Part shown: positions 43,420 to 53,780 of the stretch, in pieces | Numbering within the stretch: the first letter of the stretch is position 1 | Layout: each line of letters starts with the position of its first letter | Assembly: GCA_028564925.1 (NCBI GenBank) | Contig: CM053033.1 | Coordinates: forward strand, 79,244,073 to 79,308,072 | DNA from: Lithobates sylvaticus | Taxonomy: Eukaryota > Chordata > Amphibia > Anura > Ranidae | Direction: 5' to 3' | Length of the DNA stretch: 64,000 bases | Notes under the pieces: generated by a model | What the model saw: the letters and a program-made list of their open reading frames with translations, nothing else | The model's database searches: none | What the model was told of the DNA's origin: nothing | Translations under genes and position numbers: made by a program

Positions 43420-44460
43420 AACCAATGACAGTAAATCGGCATTTCGCATACAATTAGCTATACTAAGCAACGCACATTGGGAAAAGGCCTGTATCTTCGC
43501 ACACAAATGCTCACTTAGTACAAGGTACCAAGAAATATCATATAAACTTCTTACGCAATGGTATATGACGCCGGTTAAGACCAAGAAATGGTCTACTACG
43601 GCCTCAGACTTGTGTTGGCGCTGCGGAAACGATACAGGTACTCTTTTACATCTATGGTGGGAATGTCCCCCAATCCTTGACTACTGGAACCAAATTATTA
43701 GGTGGATCAAACACATCACAGATATGAAAATCATCCTAGACGCAGCTGCTTGCCTACTACATATTAATTCATTTTCAATTAGCAAATACAAAAAGTCTTT
43801 ATCCAGGCACCTTCTTACAGCGGCTAAAAGTCTAATACCTTTGCACTGGAAAACCACTCACACTCCTACGGTCAAGGATTGGTTGGACAGGGTACGTTAC
43901 ATGTATAGAATCGAGGAACTACTGGCAATGAAAAAAGAAGATGGTTCTAGTTTTAATTCATTATGGCAACCTTGGCTAGTTTTCACTCTATCCAGCGAAT
44001 ACACTGCTATAGCCACCTAAACACCATGGGAACCATGAATCTGAACACTGACAAAATCTGCTCAACCATCACTTATTAGTAGCCAAAAACTAGACCTGAA
44101 AAAGCTTCTAAGCACTCCCCCCCCCCCCCCCCTTCTTCTTTTTTTTTTTTTTTCTCTCCTCCTTTCAATTTCCCCCCCTCCCACCTCTATTCTCCCACAC
44201 ACCCCCAAACCCCATCATAAATTTACCCCATTTACCCCCACTCTCTTCCACACAATAATTGATAAATGATTTCTTATGCATTACGTTAAATCTTGCAATG
44301 CATAAACGTTGTGTTTTCTATTATTATGTTTCAATGTTGGGACGACACACATCTCTATCCTTGTTTATGACTTGCACTACAAATTGTCATTCTGTTATTC
44401 TTAATGTATGCAACATTTCCTCAATAAAAACTTTGATTGTGAAAAAAAAAAAAAAAAAAA
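43420..44460 (+). mobile_element. L1 LINE 3' end (ORF2 C-terminus, 3' UTR, poly-A)
   Basis: The plus-strand frame is open from about 43425 to TAA at 44018-44020. It reads HWEKACIFAHKCSLSTRYQE, then WYMTPVKTKKW, then CWRCGNDTGTLLHLWWECP (from 43613). The spacing C-x2-C-x8-H-x4-C is the cysteine-histidine motif at the C-terminus of L1 ORF2. This part has no internal stop and is surprisingly well kept. The 3' UTR has a run of 16 C (44117-44132), AATAAAAACTTTGATTGTG and poly-A (44442-44460). Endonuclease and reverse transcriptase are absent, so this is a typical 5'-truncated insertion. I could not fix a TSD. Confidence 0.92.
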
Positions 44461-44883
44461 CAATTAGTGGTTATTGGATTTTCAGCTTCTGTGCACTAAA
44501 TGCTATCATATTTTATCCTCAGTGGCACTAGAGAATTGTCCTGAAAATGCAATGCCTTCCACGGGCTAATGGCTGGGCACAGGGCGTTCAGGACTTAGCT
44601 TGCAGTCTTTAGAAAATAGTTGGGGAATCTTTAAAACAACTGCTCCTCTTGTCATGTGCCTTAAAGAAGCTTGGGCTCCGTGCTATGTCCAATATGTGAT
44701 ACTGGATACCGCCGGAGAACAACTGCGCCTGTCCGCAGGGTCACCTTTGTCCTTTTGTTTTATTTGGCCTCACTTAGAGAAGAATTTTAGACCCTGAAAA
44801 AAATATTAATTACATGTCTAGAGTTACAGTAAAACAAAATGTAAAAATAAATACCTCCTTTTATAAAGTCCGATCCTTATAAC
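44461..44883. other. No gene recognised
   Basis: Ordinary sequence between the L1 poly-A and a decayed MITE. Confidence 0.45.
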
Positions 44884-45236
44884 CCGCACACTCAGGGGTC
44901 AAATCATGCGAAAAATACAGTTCTCGAAGCGATCGGACAATACTCTGATCGTCAGTACACAGCTTTCAAGAGACAGTAAATCTGATATTATCTGATGGGA
45001 CAAGCATGAAAATATTTCTCGTACAATACCAGATCGGACAATTTTCGTTTAATCGGTACAGTTGTTCAAAAAATACAATACAAAAATATTACGTACACAT
45101 TACATCACTTCCGAATTTTTATTCTGTGGTACGAGAATTTCGTAACTTTAGTAAACTCTTCAATTTCATTTCAAATTCATTAAAGAAAACGGACAATCAT
45201 TCATCCGATAATCTCATCGTGTGTATCAGGCGTTAG
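44884..45236. mobile_element. Decayed PIF/Harbinger-like MITE (tentative)
   Basis: The right end CATCGTGTGTATCAGGCG-TTA and interior words such as GATCGGACAAT and CCGATAATCTCATCG resemble the ACACACGATCGG family (compare 49615-50023). The left end is poorly preserved. Confidence 0.4.
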
Positions 45237-45498
45237 ACAAACCACTTATCAATGGCAGGGGTGATCGGCTTTAATTTATTCATGCAAAAACCTTTATCCC
45301 CCCAAAAAATCTGTTTGCTGTAACTGCCTATAAGGTGTGAGCTGAAGTTTGTTAGTACAAATCTAAATCGAAATCTTCGAATACGTTAAACACTACACCC
45401 CCCCCCCCCCTGTTTGTCTGAATGAATGATTTGTATAGTGCTGCAATTGCGAACTGAATCGCCTCAAGGTGCTTGATCAGCCTGTGTTGTCTAGCTTC
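45237..45498. repeat. Unclassified dispersed repeat, copy A left flank
   Basis: 45270-45360 (AAACCTTTATCC, GTTTGCTGTAACTGCCTATA, GAGCTGAAGTTTG) matches the complement of 62650-62745. A run of 13 C lies at 45398-45410. Confidence 0.55.
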
Positions 45499-45501
45499 TT
45501 A

Positions 45502-45872
45502 TGCCCCGTACACACGGTCGGAGATTCGGACCATGTTGTCGGAAAATCCGGCCGTGTGTGGGCTCCATCTGACTTTTTCCGTCGGAATTTCCAACGGAAA
45601 AAAATTTGAGATCCTGCTCTCAAATTTTCCGACAACAAAATCCGATCGACTTTTTCCGATCGTATGTCGAGAATTCCGAAGGACAAAGTGGCACGCATGC
45701 TCAGATCACATTACGAGACCAAAGCTATTGGCTACTAGTCTCTACATAGTTCCGTCGTACGCAACGAATGTCACCATGTTCAGAATGATTGGATTTTCCG
45801 ACAACTTTGTCCGACCGTGTGTATGCAGCACCAGATTTTGTGGTCGGAATTTTCGACCTTGTGTACAGGGGC
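45502..45872. mobile_element. TGCCCC ... ACACACGGTCGG MITE
   Basis: The ends TGCCCCGTACACACGGTCGG and TTCGACCTTGTGTACAGGGGC are inverted, flanked by TTA (45499-45501, 45873-45875): PIF/Harbinger-like. The interior contains GCATGCTCAGATCACATTAC and CAAAGCTATTGGCTACTAGT, which are found in reverse orientation in 62193-62621. CGGAAAATCCG palindromes recur. Non-coding, although a 139-residue frame runs through it. Confidence 0.9.
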
Positions 45873-45875
45873 TTA

Positions 45876-46438
45876 GAAGAGGTAGGTCTTGAGTTTTTTC
45901 CTGAACGCCTGATGGTTTCTTCCATACGGATGTAAGTCGGTAGAGAGTTCCATAGCCGTTGTCCTTGGACTGCGAATCTACCTTGTCTGCTGTGCCTCTT
46001 GTGCTCATTCCTCCAGAGGTGAGTCTCCCTGAAACAGGAGGTGTGTTACTGGCCAGATCACCAGGTGAAAACTGAGGGAAAAAAAGCAAAAGAAAAAAGA
46101 ACGGATGCAGCCAACACATCTAATGATTAGTAGGCTGCAATATGTTACATTTTTGGGTTTAATATGTAGCTGTACGCATGCTGCGGACGTGATGCTTTGC
46201 ATTGCAGAGCAGAAAAAAATGATACCCCCTTTCTCATTCTGTGGGCAAGCCAAACGCTAGGCTTGCAGTTGTGCCATGGTGTCTTCATTCCATAAGCCCA
46301 TTTGGCTGTCAAAAAATAAAACAAACTGGCATTCAGGAAGGGGCAGTATCACCTCCTGAATGCCCGGCAGTAGTGGATCGCTTTTCACAGGCCAACGCAA
46401 GAGTAAAACAGCATTTAGAGTTCAGCTTTTCTTGTATT
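45876..46438. repeat. Unclassified dispersed repeat, copy A right flank
   Basis: 46043-46160 (GATCACCAGGTGAAAA, ACATCTAATGATTAGTAGGC, TGCAATATGTTACA) matches 62847-62940 in direct orientation. The rest of this stretch is unassigned. Confidence 0.5.
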
Positions 46439-46442
46439 TTAA

Positions 46443-46913
46443 AGTGGTTGCAATCTCTCACATATACCCAGTGAAGTGACTGGCCTCAGGTGATACACAG
46501 AGATGAAACAAATCCTCTTACATCAGTTGTACCTGTTTTTCTACAGCCGTCTTTCCCCTAAATTCATTCAAAGTGCAGAATTTCCACAGGACATCTCAGC
46601 TCTGAAAAGCAGGGGGCGGGGAACTGAAGTTTACATCAGTGAGGAGATCTCTGGGAGCTGATTGGAGGGAAGGGACACACCCCTCTTCACACAGCACACA
46701 GGAACAGAGCTGAGGCTGTCAATCAGCTGGAGGTCCCTCCCCTGTCACCATTTTTCTCTTGGTGTCAGGAAAACTTATCAGAAATGACTCATGCTGATAG
46801 CAGAGGAACAAAGCAGCAGACAGAAATGACACTTAGTGCTCTGGATTGAGACAAGTACACCCTATAGAAGGATATGCTTTGTTCATATTTCATGTCTGAG
46901 GTTTAAAAGCACT
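46443..46913. mobile_element. TTAA MITE
   Basis: TTAA at 46439-46442 and 46914-46917. The ends AGTGGTTGCAATCTC and GAGGTTTAAAAGCACT are inverted. It abuts the next TTAA element, with a single TTAA between the two. Confidence 0.8.
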
Positions 46914-46917
46914 TTAA

Positions 46918-47915
46918 CCACTTGCCGACCAGCCGCCATCATTATACTGCGGCAGGTTGGTAGGTTCTTGCGAATCGCCATAGCTGTACGTCGGCCCTTT
47001 AAACAGCTCTAGTAGGCGATGCACGCGCGATCGCGGGGCACGGGAGCCAGTAGGGGATGTGTGTGTGTGTAAACACACAAATCTCCATTCCTGTCATTTT
47101 GTGTTTGCATGTGCCTAAGCCACATATCTTTGTTATATGCATTTCTTCAGTATTGCCTTATAACCTGCAGAAATATGCTCAAACTGTAAATTGTTCAATA
47201 AAAAACTTTTTTTCAAAAAAAAAAAAAAAAACCACACAAATCTCCATTCTGTCAGTCCCATCCCCATACAGTTAGAAACACAGTTAACCCCTTGATCGCC
47301 CCCTAGTGTTAAACCCTTCCTTACCAGTGACATTTACACAGTACTCAGTACATTTTTATAGCACTGATCGCTGTATAAACATCAATGGACTCAAAAGTGC
47401 CTGATCTGTCCGCCATAATGTCGCAGTCCCTCAAAAAATCTCAGATCGCCGGCATTACTAGTAAAAAATAATAATAATAATAAAAATGCCATAAAAATGC
47501 CATAAATATATTCCTATTTTGTAGATGTTATAACTTTTGTGCAAACCAATCAATATATGCTTATTGCGATTTAAATATTTTTTTTTTAACCAAAATATGT
47601 AGAAAAATATATATAGGCCTAAACTGATGAATACATTTCTTTTTTTGGGGATATTTATTATATAGCAAAAAGTATAAAATATATTTTTTTTTTCAAAATT
47701 GGCGCTCTTTTTTTTGTTTATAGCACAAAAAATAAAAACCGCAAAGGTGATCAATTACCATCAAAAATAAGCTCTATTTATGGGAAAAAAAGGACGTCAA
47801 TTTTGTTTTGGTACGGAGTCGCACAACCGCGCAATTGTCAGTTAAAGCGACGCAGTGCCGTATCGCAATAAATGGCCTGGTCATTAAGGGGGAAATTCTT
47901 CCGGTCCTTAAGTAG
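46918..47915. mobile_element. CCACTTGCCGACC-type TTAA element
   Basis: TTAA at 46914-46917 and 47916-47919. The ends CCACTTGCCGACCAG and CTTCCGGTCCTTAAGTAG are imperfectly inverted. The interior is AT-rich with landmarks CCTTGATCGCCCCCTAG and AGCGACGCAGTGCCG. It is interrupted by a short L1-type insertion at 47097-47232. Piggybac-like by TSD and CC ends; no transposase is seen. Confidence 0.8.
47097..47232 (+). mobile_element. Very short L1 3' insertion with 22-bp TSD
   Basis: A 136-bp insert ends TTGTTCAATAAAAAAC plus poly-A. Its flanks are direct repeats beginning CACACAAATCTCCATTC (47074-47096 and 47233-47254), identical except for one extra C. Poly-A and a long TSD are the marks of target-primed reverse transcription. 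Confidence 0.9.
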
Positions 47916-48019
47916 TTAAGTATTACTTTTCATTTTAGAAGAGATACTAGAGATAAATACCAATGTATTTTAATGCAAATCAGGTGGAGAAGCAAAACAT
48001 GAAATCTGCAGAACTCTAA

Positions 48020-48463
48020 GACCTCTTTCACACTGAGGGCATAGTGCAGGCGCTATAGCGTTAGAAATAGCGCCTGCAATCCGCCCTCAAACTGCTCCTT
48101 TATTGTCTGCAGTGTGAAAGCCCGAGGGCTTTCACACTGCAGCGGTGCGCTGGCAGGGCGTCACAAAAAGTCCTGCCAGCAGCTTCTTTGGAGCGGTGAA
48201 GGAGCGGTGAACTCACCACTCCTCCACCGCTCATCCAGCGCTGCTCCCCATTGAAATCAATGGGGCAGCGCTGTAATACCGCCGGCAAAACGCCGCTATT
48301 GCAGCATTTTTGCCGGGGGTTTTAACCCTTTCTCGGCCGCCAGCGGGGGGTAAAAGCGCCACCACTAGCGGCCGAAATGCGCCGCAAATCCGACGGTAAA
48401 ACGCTGCTAAAAATAGCGGCGTTTTACCGCCGACGCTATGGGCGGTGTGGTGTGAAAGGGGTC
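48020..48463. mobile_element. TTTCACACTG MITE
   Basis: The ends GACCTCTTTCACACTG and GTGTGAAAGGGGTC are inverted, flanked by TAA and TTA. The interior holds the mirrored GTGTGAAAGCCCGAGGG / CCCGAGGGCTTTCACAC and many GCGCT/AGCGC palindromes, matching 22078-22507 in layout. Confidence 0.85.
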
Positions 48464-49253
48464 TTAAAAAGGTGTCCTCCTTCTTAATATATGTAGCCAT
48501 ATAGCACATCAGGGGTGGGGAGTCACAAGATAATCAGCAATGAATACATGGTTGAGTTGAGACATATTTGGTTTCTGTATGTTTAGAGAAGGCAAAGCGC
48601 AAGAGTCACCCAAATTCAAAGCTCTCTATAGCGGCGTCTGGTCAGCTATTTTTTGTGAAGGTGATAATGTTCCATCCATGACATGATAACCTTTCCCCTT
48701 TCTCAGACTGCAGTGTGTGATATGATAAGGCAGCACAATGCAGTATGTGAGGGGTATAAAGACTTGTAGTCACAAGTTTATCAGCTTGTGTGACTCTCCA
48801 TACAGGACTGTACACTACCAGTGATAGGTGAACCTTCATGTAGAGGAAGACGGCCCTTGAGAAAGGAAATGAATCCTGAATTTTCTTGAAATCCTAGTTT
48901 CAATACCCGGTGGAAAATAATACCTCACCCGCATTATTGACAGCCTTCCTGAGCGGCTATCTCAGCTGCCGCGATAAACCCACTCGATCACTTTTTCCAG
49001 TCGTCAGTCAGACTGCAGCCATTCTTCCTCTTTTGTGTGCTAAATATCTAACAGAACGCAGGAAAAAGTTGTCAAATTCATATTTTTTTTTAATCTCTCT
49101 CCCTCTCTCAGGCTCTGTCTCTTCTACTCATCTCATGTCATTCTCCCATTCATTCTCTCTTTCTTCCATTCTCCTAAAATCGTTCTCTCTCTCACTCACT
49201 CGCCCTCCCTCTCCTGTCTTCTGTCTCCCGCTCTCTATCTTTCCCTCTCTTCC
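48464..49253. other. No gene; pyrimidine-rich tract from about 49090
   Basis: Unassigned sequence followed by a (CT)-rich low-complexity tract (about 49090-49268) that continues after the L1 insertion at 51081-51150. Confidence 0.6.
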
Positions 49254-49268
49254 TCTATCTTTCTTCTT

Positions 49269-51065
49269 TTTGTTCCAACATATTTTTATTGATTTTCTTC
49301 AATTTTATACAAACAAAACACATATACATACACAAAATACAGTCACTCTGAATACATATTTAGCCTTTGATGTTCGTTAAGGTTATAATTACTAAATAAT
49401 TTAGCTTTCAAAATTATACATTTCTCAAAAAAAAAAAAATAAATAAAATAAAATAAATAAAACCTCCTCTATATAATCAGAGCGACAACAAATAAACAAA
49501 GTAAAAAAAGAAAAAAAGGGGGGGGGGGGGGACAGAAAAGGTAGGAATAGAGAAAAAAAACATAAATAGTAGTGTCTCACATTAACAAAATCATGGAATC
49601 TTTTTTCAACCTTACTGCCACGTACACACGATCGGAATTCTCGTCGGAAAAGCCTTGGATGTCTTTTCCAGCGGAATTCCGATGGAATACCGCTCAAACT
49701 TGTGTTGCCTACACACGGTCACACCAAATTCCAACCGTCAAGAACGCGGTGACGTACAACACTACGATGAGCCGTGAAAATGAAGTTCAATGCTTCCGAG
49801 CATGCGTCAAATTGTTTCCAAGCATGCGTCGGAATTTTGTGCGTCGGAATTGCCACAGACGATCGGAATTTTCGTCGGAAAAATTGAGAACATGCTTTCA
49901 ATCTTTTGCTGGCCGAAATTCTGCCAGTGAAAGTCTGATGGAGCCTACACACGGTCGCATTTTCCGACGAAAAGCTCTCATCTCTCTTTTGCTGGCCAAA
50001 ATTCCGACCGCGTGTACGCGGCATTAGAGTTGTTTCAGACAAAATAGAGTATATATGCTCCAACAGCAATAAACTTGAAAATGACCAAATTTCCAAAAAT
50101 GTTGATGAGTTTTTAAATGTTATCCAGGTCTGCCACACCCCATTAAACTTCTGTACAGTATCATTATTTTCAGATACCAGTATCTCCATATGCATAATAC
50201 TATTAGGAGTCTCAATCCACTTCGGAATTGTAGGAACAATAGGGGATTTCCATTATCTTGGTATCAATTGTCTAACTGCTGATAAAAAAAAAAAACAAAG
50301 AGCTTTTTTGGTTTTAGGTAATAATTGAGGTAAGAAAGAAAAAAGAGCCAATTCGACAGAATTATTGATTGATTCATCAGCAACAATATTATATAAATTA
50401 ATAACTTGATCCCATAATTTATAAATAGAGGGACAGGCCCACCAGAGTTGGGATAAGTTACCTGTAGCGACATTACAACGCTAACATTGGTCTGATTGCG
50501 ATTACGCTCTTGCGTGTCACAAGCTATTGAAAATTTATGAGTATTAATAAAAATTTGATCCCAATCTTCCTCTTGTGTTAACCGGTTTAGTTCCAGCTCC
50601 CATTTGGTCGTATGTGATGGTAAACCAGGTGAGTTGAGAGTAGATAATAACGTGTATATCTTAGATATGGTATGTATTGGTGGTTCTAGAGATATGCACA
50701 GCTGCTCAAAGTCGATGAATAGAATATTTCGGAGTCAAGGAGTTGCAATTGTAAATAAACAAACCATATACCTTATCTCTGATCATGTAAAGTTTGAAAA
50801 TTTACAAATGGCATAAAGGTACCCTCCAAAATCATATGTCTTATCTGGGGCCAATAAGATTTGTCCCGGGTTAGAATAGCATTTACATGAATGCCAATAG
50901 AAAGAGAAGAGTTATCTATTAAAGGAGTGAGTGGAGCTGGAATAGAAGACAAAGGAAATCATTTTAAATAATGATGCCAACACTCCAAAACCATATAAGA
51001 GAGCAAAGGCCAAGAAGAACGTGATCCTATAGCCTTAAAACAAAGCCATAGAGCAGCTTTAGGGT
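49269..51065 (-). mobile_element. L1 LINE 3' end, 15-bp TSD, with nested MITE
   Basis: Flanked by identical TCTATCTTTCTTCTT at 49254-49268 and 51066-51080. On the minus strand the high-coordinate part encodes the C-terminal region of L1 ORF2. Recognisable pieces such as LSQLWWACPSIYKLWDQ (about 50400-50460) sit in two frames, with stops. The low-coordinate part is 3' UTR ending near AATCAATAAAAATATGTTGG (complement of 49280-49300). The poly-A is short. A PIF/Harbinger-like MITE (49615-50023) sits in the 3' UTR. Confidence 0.85.
49615..50023. mobile_element. ACACACGATCGG MITE inside L1
   Basis: The ends CTGCCACGTACACACGATCGG and CCGACCGCGTGTACGCGGCA are inverted, flanked by TTA (49612-49614, 50024-50026). 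GCATGCGTC is repeated inside. Two overlapping frames of 151 and 158 residues pass through it by chance. Confidence 0.87.
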
Positions 51066-51080
51066 TCTATCTTTCTTCTT

Positions 51081-52027
51081 GTTCTCTTTCTTCTAACCTC
51101 TCTCTCCATCCTCTTCTCCTTTATCATCAATCTGTCTCTTTCCCTCTCTCTTCGATGTCAGTTCACTGTTTGAGTTATTTTATTGCTGTGTATCATGGGC
51201 ACAGGGCCGCTGATAAGGCAATACAGCCAGCTCTCCCTTACTGGGCACAGGCCCCAACAGTTCAAAAGGGGCCCAGGCAGGAGGGACGGCTGTACTGCCT
51301 TATTGCTGACTCTTGTGCCTCCCTCTGCAGTGCTGCTGGCTTCTCCTGCTTCTTTTCCCTCCAGCTGTACTGCAGAGGGATCTGCTGTCTGGGATCCACT
51401 ATGTGCCCCCCCCCCCCCCATCCTCTACAACACTGTCGTCTTCCCTCCTCTCCCACTGGGAGCTGTGAGATTGTTTCAGGATGGAGAGTGGGGAGCTGCT
51501 AAATGTCCTATATACCGGCCCCTTGTTTTCCGGAATGAACACAGTGAACAATTGTTACCGATTACTCCTGTATCCATTCATTACTGACACATAGTAACAT
51601 GTGTTTACTATGCTTCAGTTTGTGAATGAACAGGAAGCTGCTCAGCACAGAGCACTTCCCATTCATTCGCTGTCCAGTGCAGCTGAGGCTGCAGAGAATG
51701 GGACTGGAGAGTCTCTGTCCTCAGTCCATTTCTCTGTCTCAAATGTGAGACATCAGGGGCCTGTTTAGACCCCTGATATTTCAGCAAAGCCCCTCCCCAA
51801 AAGGGCAGTTAAAAAATGTAAATATAAAAAAATGAAGGGCTCAATCAAATGTTCTTTGCTCTATAAAGAGCAGTCAGCATTTGGATCGCTCTGCAGAGAG
51901 CATATGACAGGCGGTGAGGAGGCATATTGGGGGAGGGGGGCCTGTCAGGTAGGCTGAACGAGGCCCCTGTGATTTCTAACAGCAACCCTGCATGGGCATG
52001 ATCACTTTCTCTTAAAAATGCTCCATG
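51081..52027. other. No gene recognised
   Basis: Pyrimidine-rich start, then ordinary sequence with a run of 14 C (51406-51419). Cys/Ser-rich frames near 51155-51590 look like composition effects. The stretch resembles a dispersed repeat (CAGGGCCGCTGATAAGG), but I cannot bound it. Confidence 0.45.
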
Positions 52028-52307
52028 GCCAAAACTTTGTGGTCTCCTATCACACCTATATGAGCTTGTTGGACATCCCATTCCAAAATATGGCAATTAA
52101 GATAGAGCTGGGCCTCCCTTTGTAGCTATAGCACCATGTGTCTGTAGGAATTTGCACCCATTCAGCCAAAAGAGCATTTGTGAGACCAGATACTGATGTT
52201 AGATGAGAAGACCTGGCTCACAATTGGCTTTCAGATTTATGCCAAAGGTAGGGTTAAGGTTGGAGCACTGTGGAGGCTAATAGAGTTCCATACCGCCTAG
52301 ACATGTG

Positions 52308-53213
52308 CAATTCGTTTAGTTACGAATTTGTTTTCCGTTCAAATTCGTTATATTCGTTCATTCGTTATCGTACAAATGAACGAATGGTTTACTAAAAATT
52401 CTAACGAATAACGAACTATCGAAAAGAACGAATATGAAAAACAACGAAAATACGAAATAATTAAATTAGAAACAACGAAACTACGAAAGAATGAAAATCC
52501 GAAAAACGAAAACAGAAATAACGAAAATAACGAACAAAGATTCAAAAATAACGAAAATCAAAATGAACGAAAAAAAACGTAATTACGAATATTCGTAAAA
52601 AGGAAATCAAAACAACGAACATACGAAATAACAAAAATTCTGCTGATCGAGAATTCGAAAGAACGAATATTAGTTCTGATTCTGAAATATTCCATCCAGA
52701 GTCCAGATAGGGTGTGGTTGGGTCGGAGGCACTGTTTTGATGTATTTTTGAGTTAAGTTCTGACTTGTGAGAGAGAAATTCTTTGTTTCTTAAACACGTA
52801 AATAGCATACACATTACATAAAATTATGAATTATGCTCCGATTACGAATCTACGAAAACAATGTTACGAAAGTACGAATAAATCAATCTTACGAAAGTAC
52901 GAATGTAACTAAATCTACGAAAATACGAATTTCAAATCAACGAAAATTAGATTAACGGAAATACGAATCTTTTTAAATCAACGAAAATATAGCTCTTCCG
53001 AAAATACGAATGCGTCCGAATACGAAATATAACGAAAATACGAATTTCGAATAAACGAAAATTAGACTAATGGAAAAACGAATCAACGAAAAAATAACTC
53101 TTACGAAAATACGAATGAGTCCAAATACGAACACCGACGACTTACGAAATTACAATTCGTTACGAATCAACGGAAACGAAACAAAACAAATTTTTCTATT
53201 GTGCAAATGTCTA
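52308..53213. mobile_element. CGAA-rich hAT-like MITE, second copy
   Basis: The ends TAGACATGTGCAATTCG and TTTCTATTGTGCAAATGTCTA are inverted. The TSD ATACCGCC is identical on both sides (52300-52307, 53214-53221). Same family as 36439-37317. The left quarter is nearly identical between the copies, and the middle differs by indels and by the number of short repeats. Confidence 0.93.
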
Positions 53214-53445
53214 ATACCGCCCAACTTTCTGAGATGGGCAGTATGTAGGCAGAAGTATGTAGGCATAGACCACCCCCCCCCCCCCCCCAAGGAGAATTTT
53301 ACCCACTACTATTCCTTTATATTGGCAAATTTACAAATGCAACAGTTTATGAATTTTATGGAAAGTTTATCACTGTAAAACACTTTTTGATGGATAAACA
53401 TCTAATTTTAGATACAACTAAAAAGATCAGACCAAAATGAGGGAC

Positions 53446-53556
53446 AAATGAGGACAAAGAAGGAACACACAGACTTTATTCCAAATGAGGACAAAGAAGG
53501 AACACACATACTTTATTCCAAATGAGGACAAAGAAGGAATACACAGACTTTATTCC
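53446..53556. repeat. 37-bp tandem triplication
   Basis: Three units starting AAATGAGGACAAAGAAGGAA begin at 53446, 53483 and 53520 and are almost identical. The CATACC copy at 5311-5675 has no such expansion, so the duplication arose in this copy. Confidence 0.95.
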
Positions 53557-53780
53557 AAATGAGGGACTGTCCATTAAAAACAGGGACAGTAAGGAGCTAT
53601 GGAGTTCCTCCACACCAAACTCATCAAACCATGCTTTTCTTGAGGTGGCCTTGTGCACAGAAGCACAGCCATACAGGGTGAGAAAAGGGCCTTCCCTAAC
53701 CTCTCTAAACTGTTGGCACAAGGATGGAGGAGCATAATTGTCTAAAATGCCTATGTATGCATGTTTTACTATTTTACCTA

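Larger units (their letters stand above)
52299..53600. mobile_element. CATACC MITE, interrupted copy
   Basis: The MITE starts CATACCGCC (52299-52307), resumes CAACTTTCTGAGATGGG after the CGAA insertion (53222 on), and ends GGAGCTAT at 53600. The flanks AGAGTTCC and GGAGTTCC form a near-perfect 8-bp TSD. It carries a run of 16 C (53273-53288) and a 37-bp tandem triplication (53446-53556). Confidence 0.8.
52028..53780 (-). mobile_element. Tc1-like transposon remnant split by two MITEs
   Basis: Minus-strand transposase pieces remain on both sides of the insertions. GCASVHKATSRKAWFDEFGVEELH-type sequence lies at about 53610-53690, and the C-terminal/3' part at 52100-52298 (complement TGAATGGGTGCAAATTCC). 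The 3' end reads AAGTTTTGGCCATGGAG near 52020-52040. It belongs to another Tc1 family than 21016-21996. The N-terminal half is missing. It was host to the CATACC MITE, itself hit by the CGAA element. Confidence 0.75.

Noticed and set aside
48910-49380. 156-residue serine/leucine-rich frame with a hydrophobic look
   Set aside because: Encoded by a CT-rich low-complexity tract, which gives Ser, Leu, Phe and Pro in any frame.
49572-50195. Overlapping 151- and 158-residue frames on opposite strands
   Set aside because: Both run through the ACACACGATCGG MITE and the L1 3' UTR. Coding on both strands of a palindromic MITE is an artefact.
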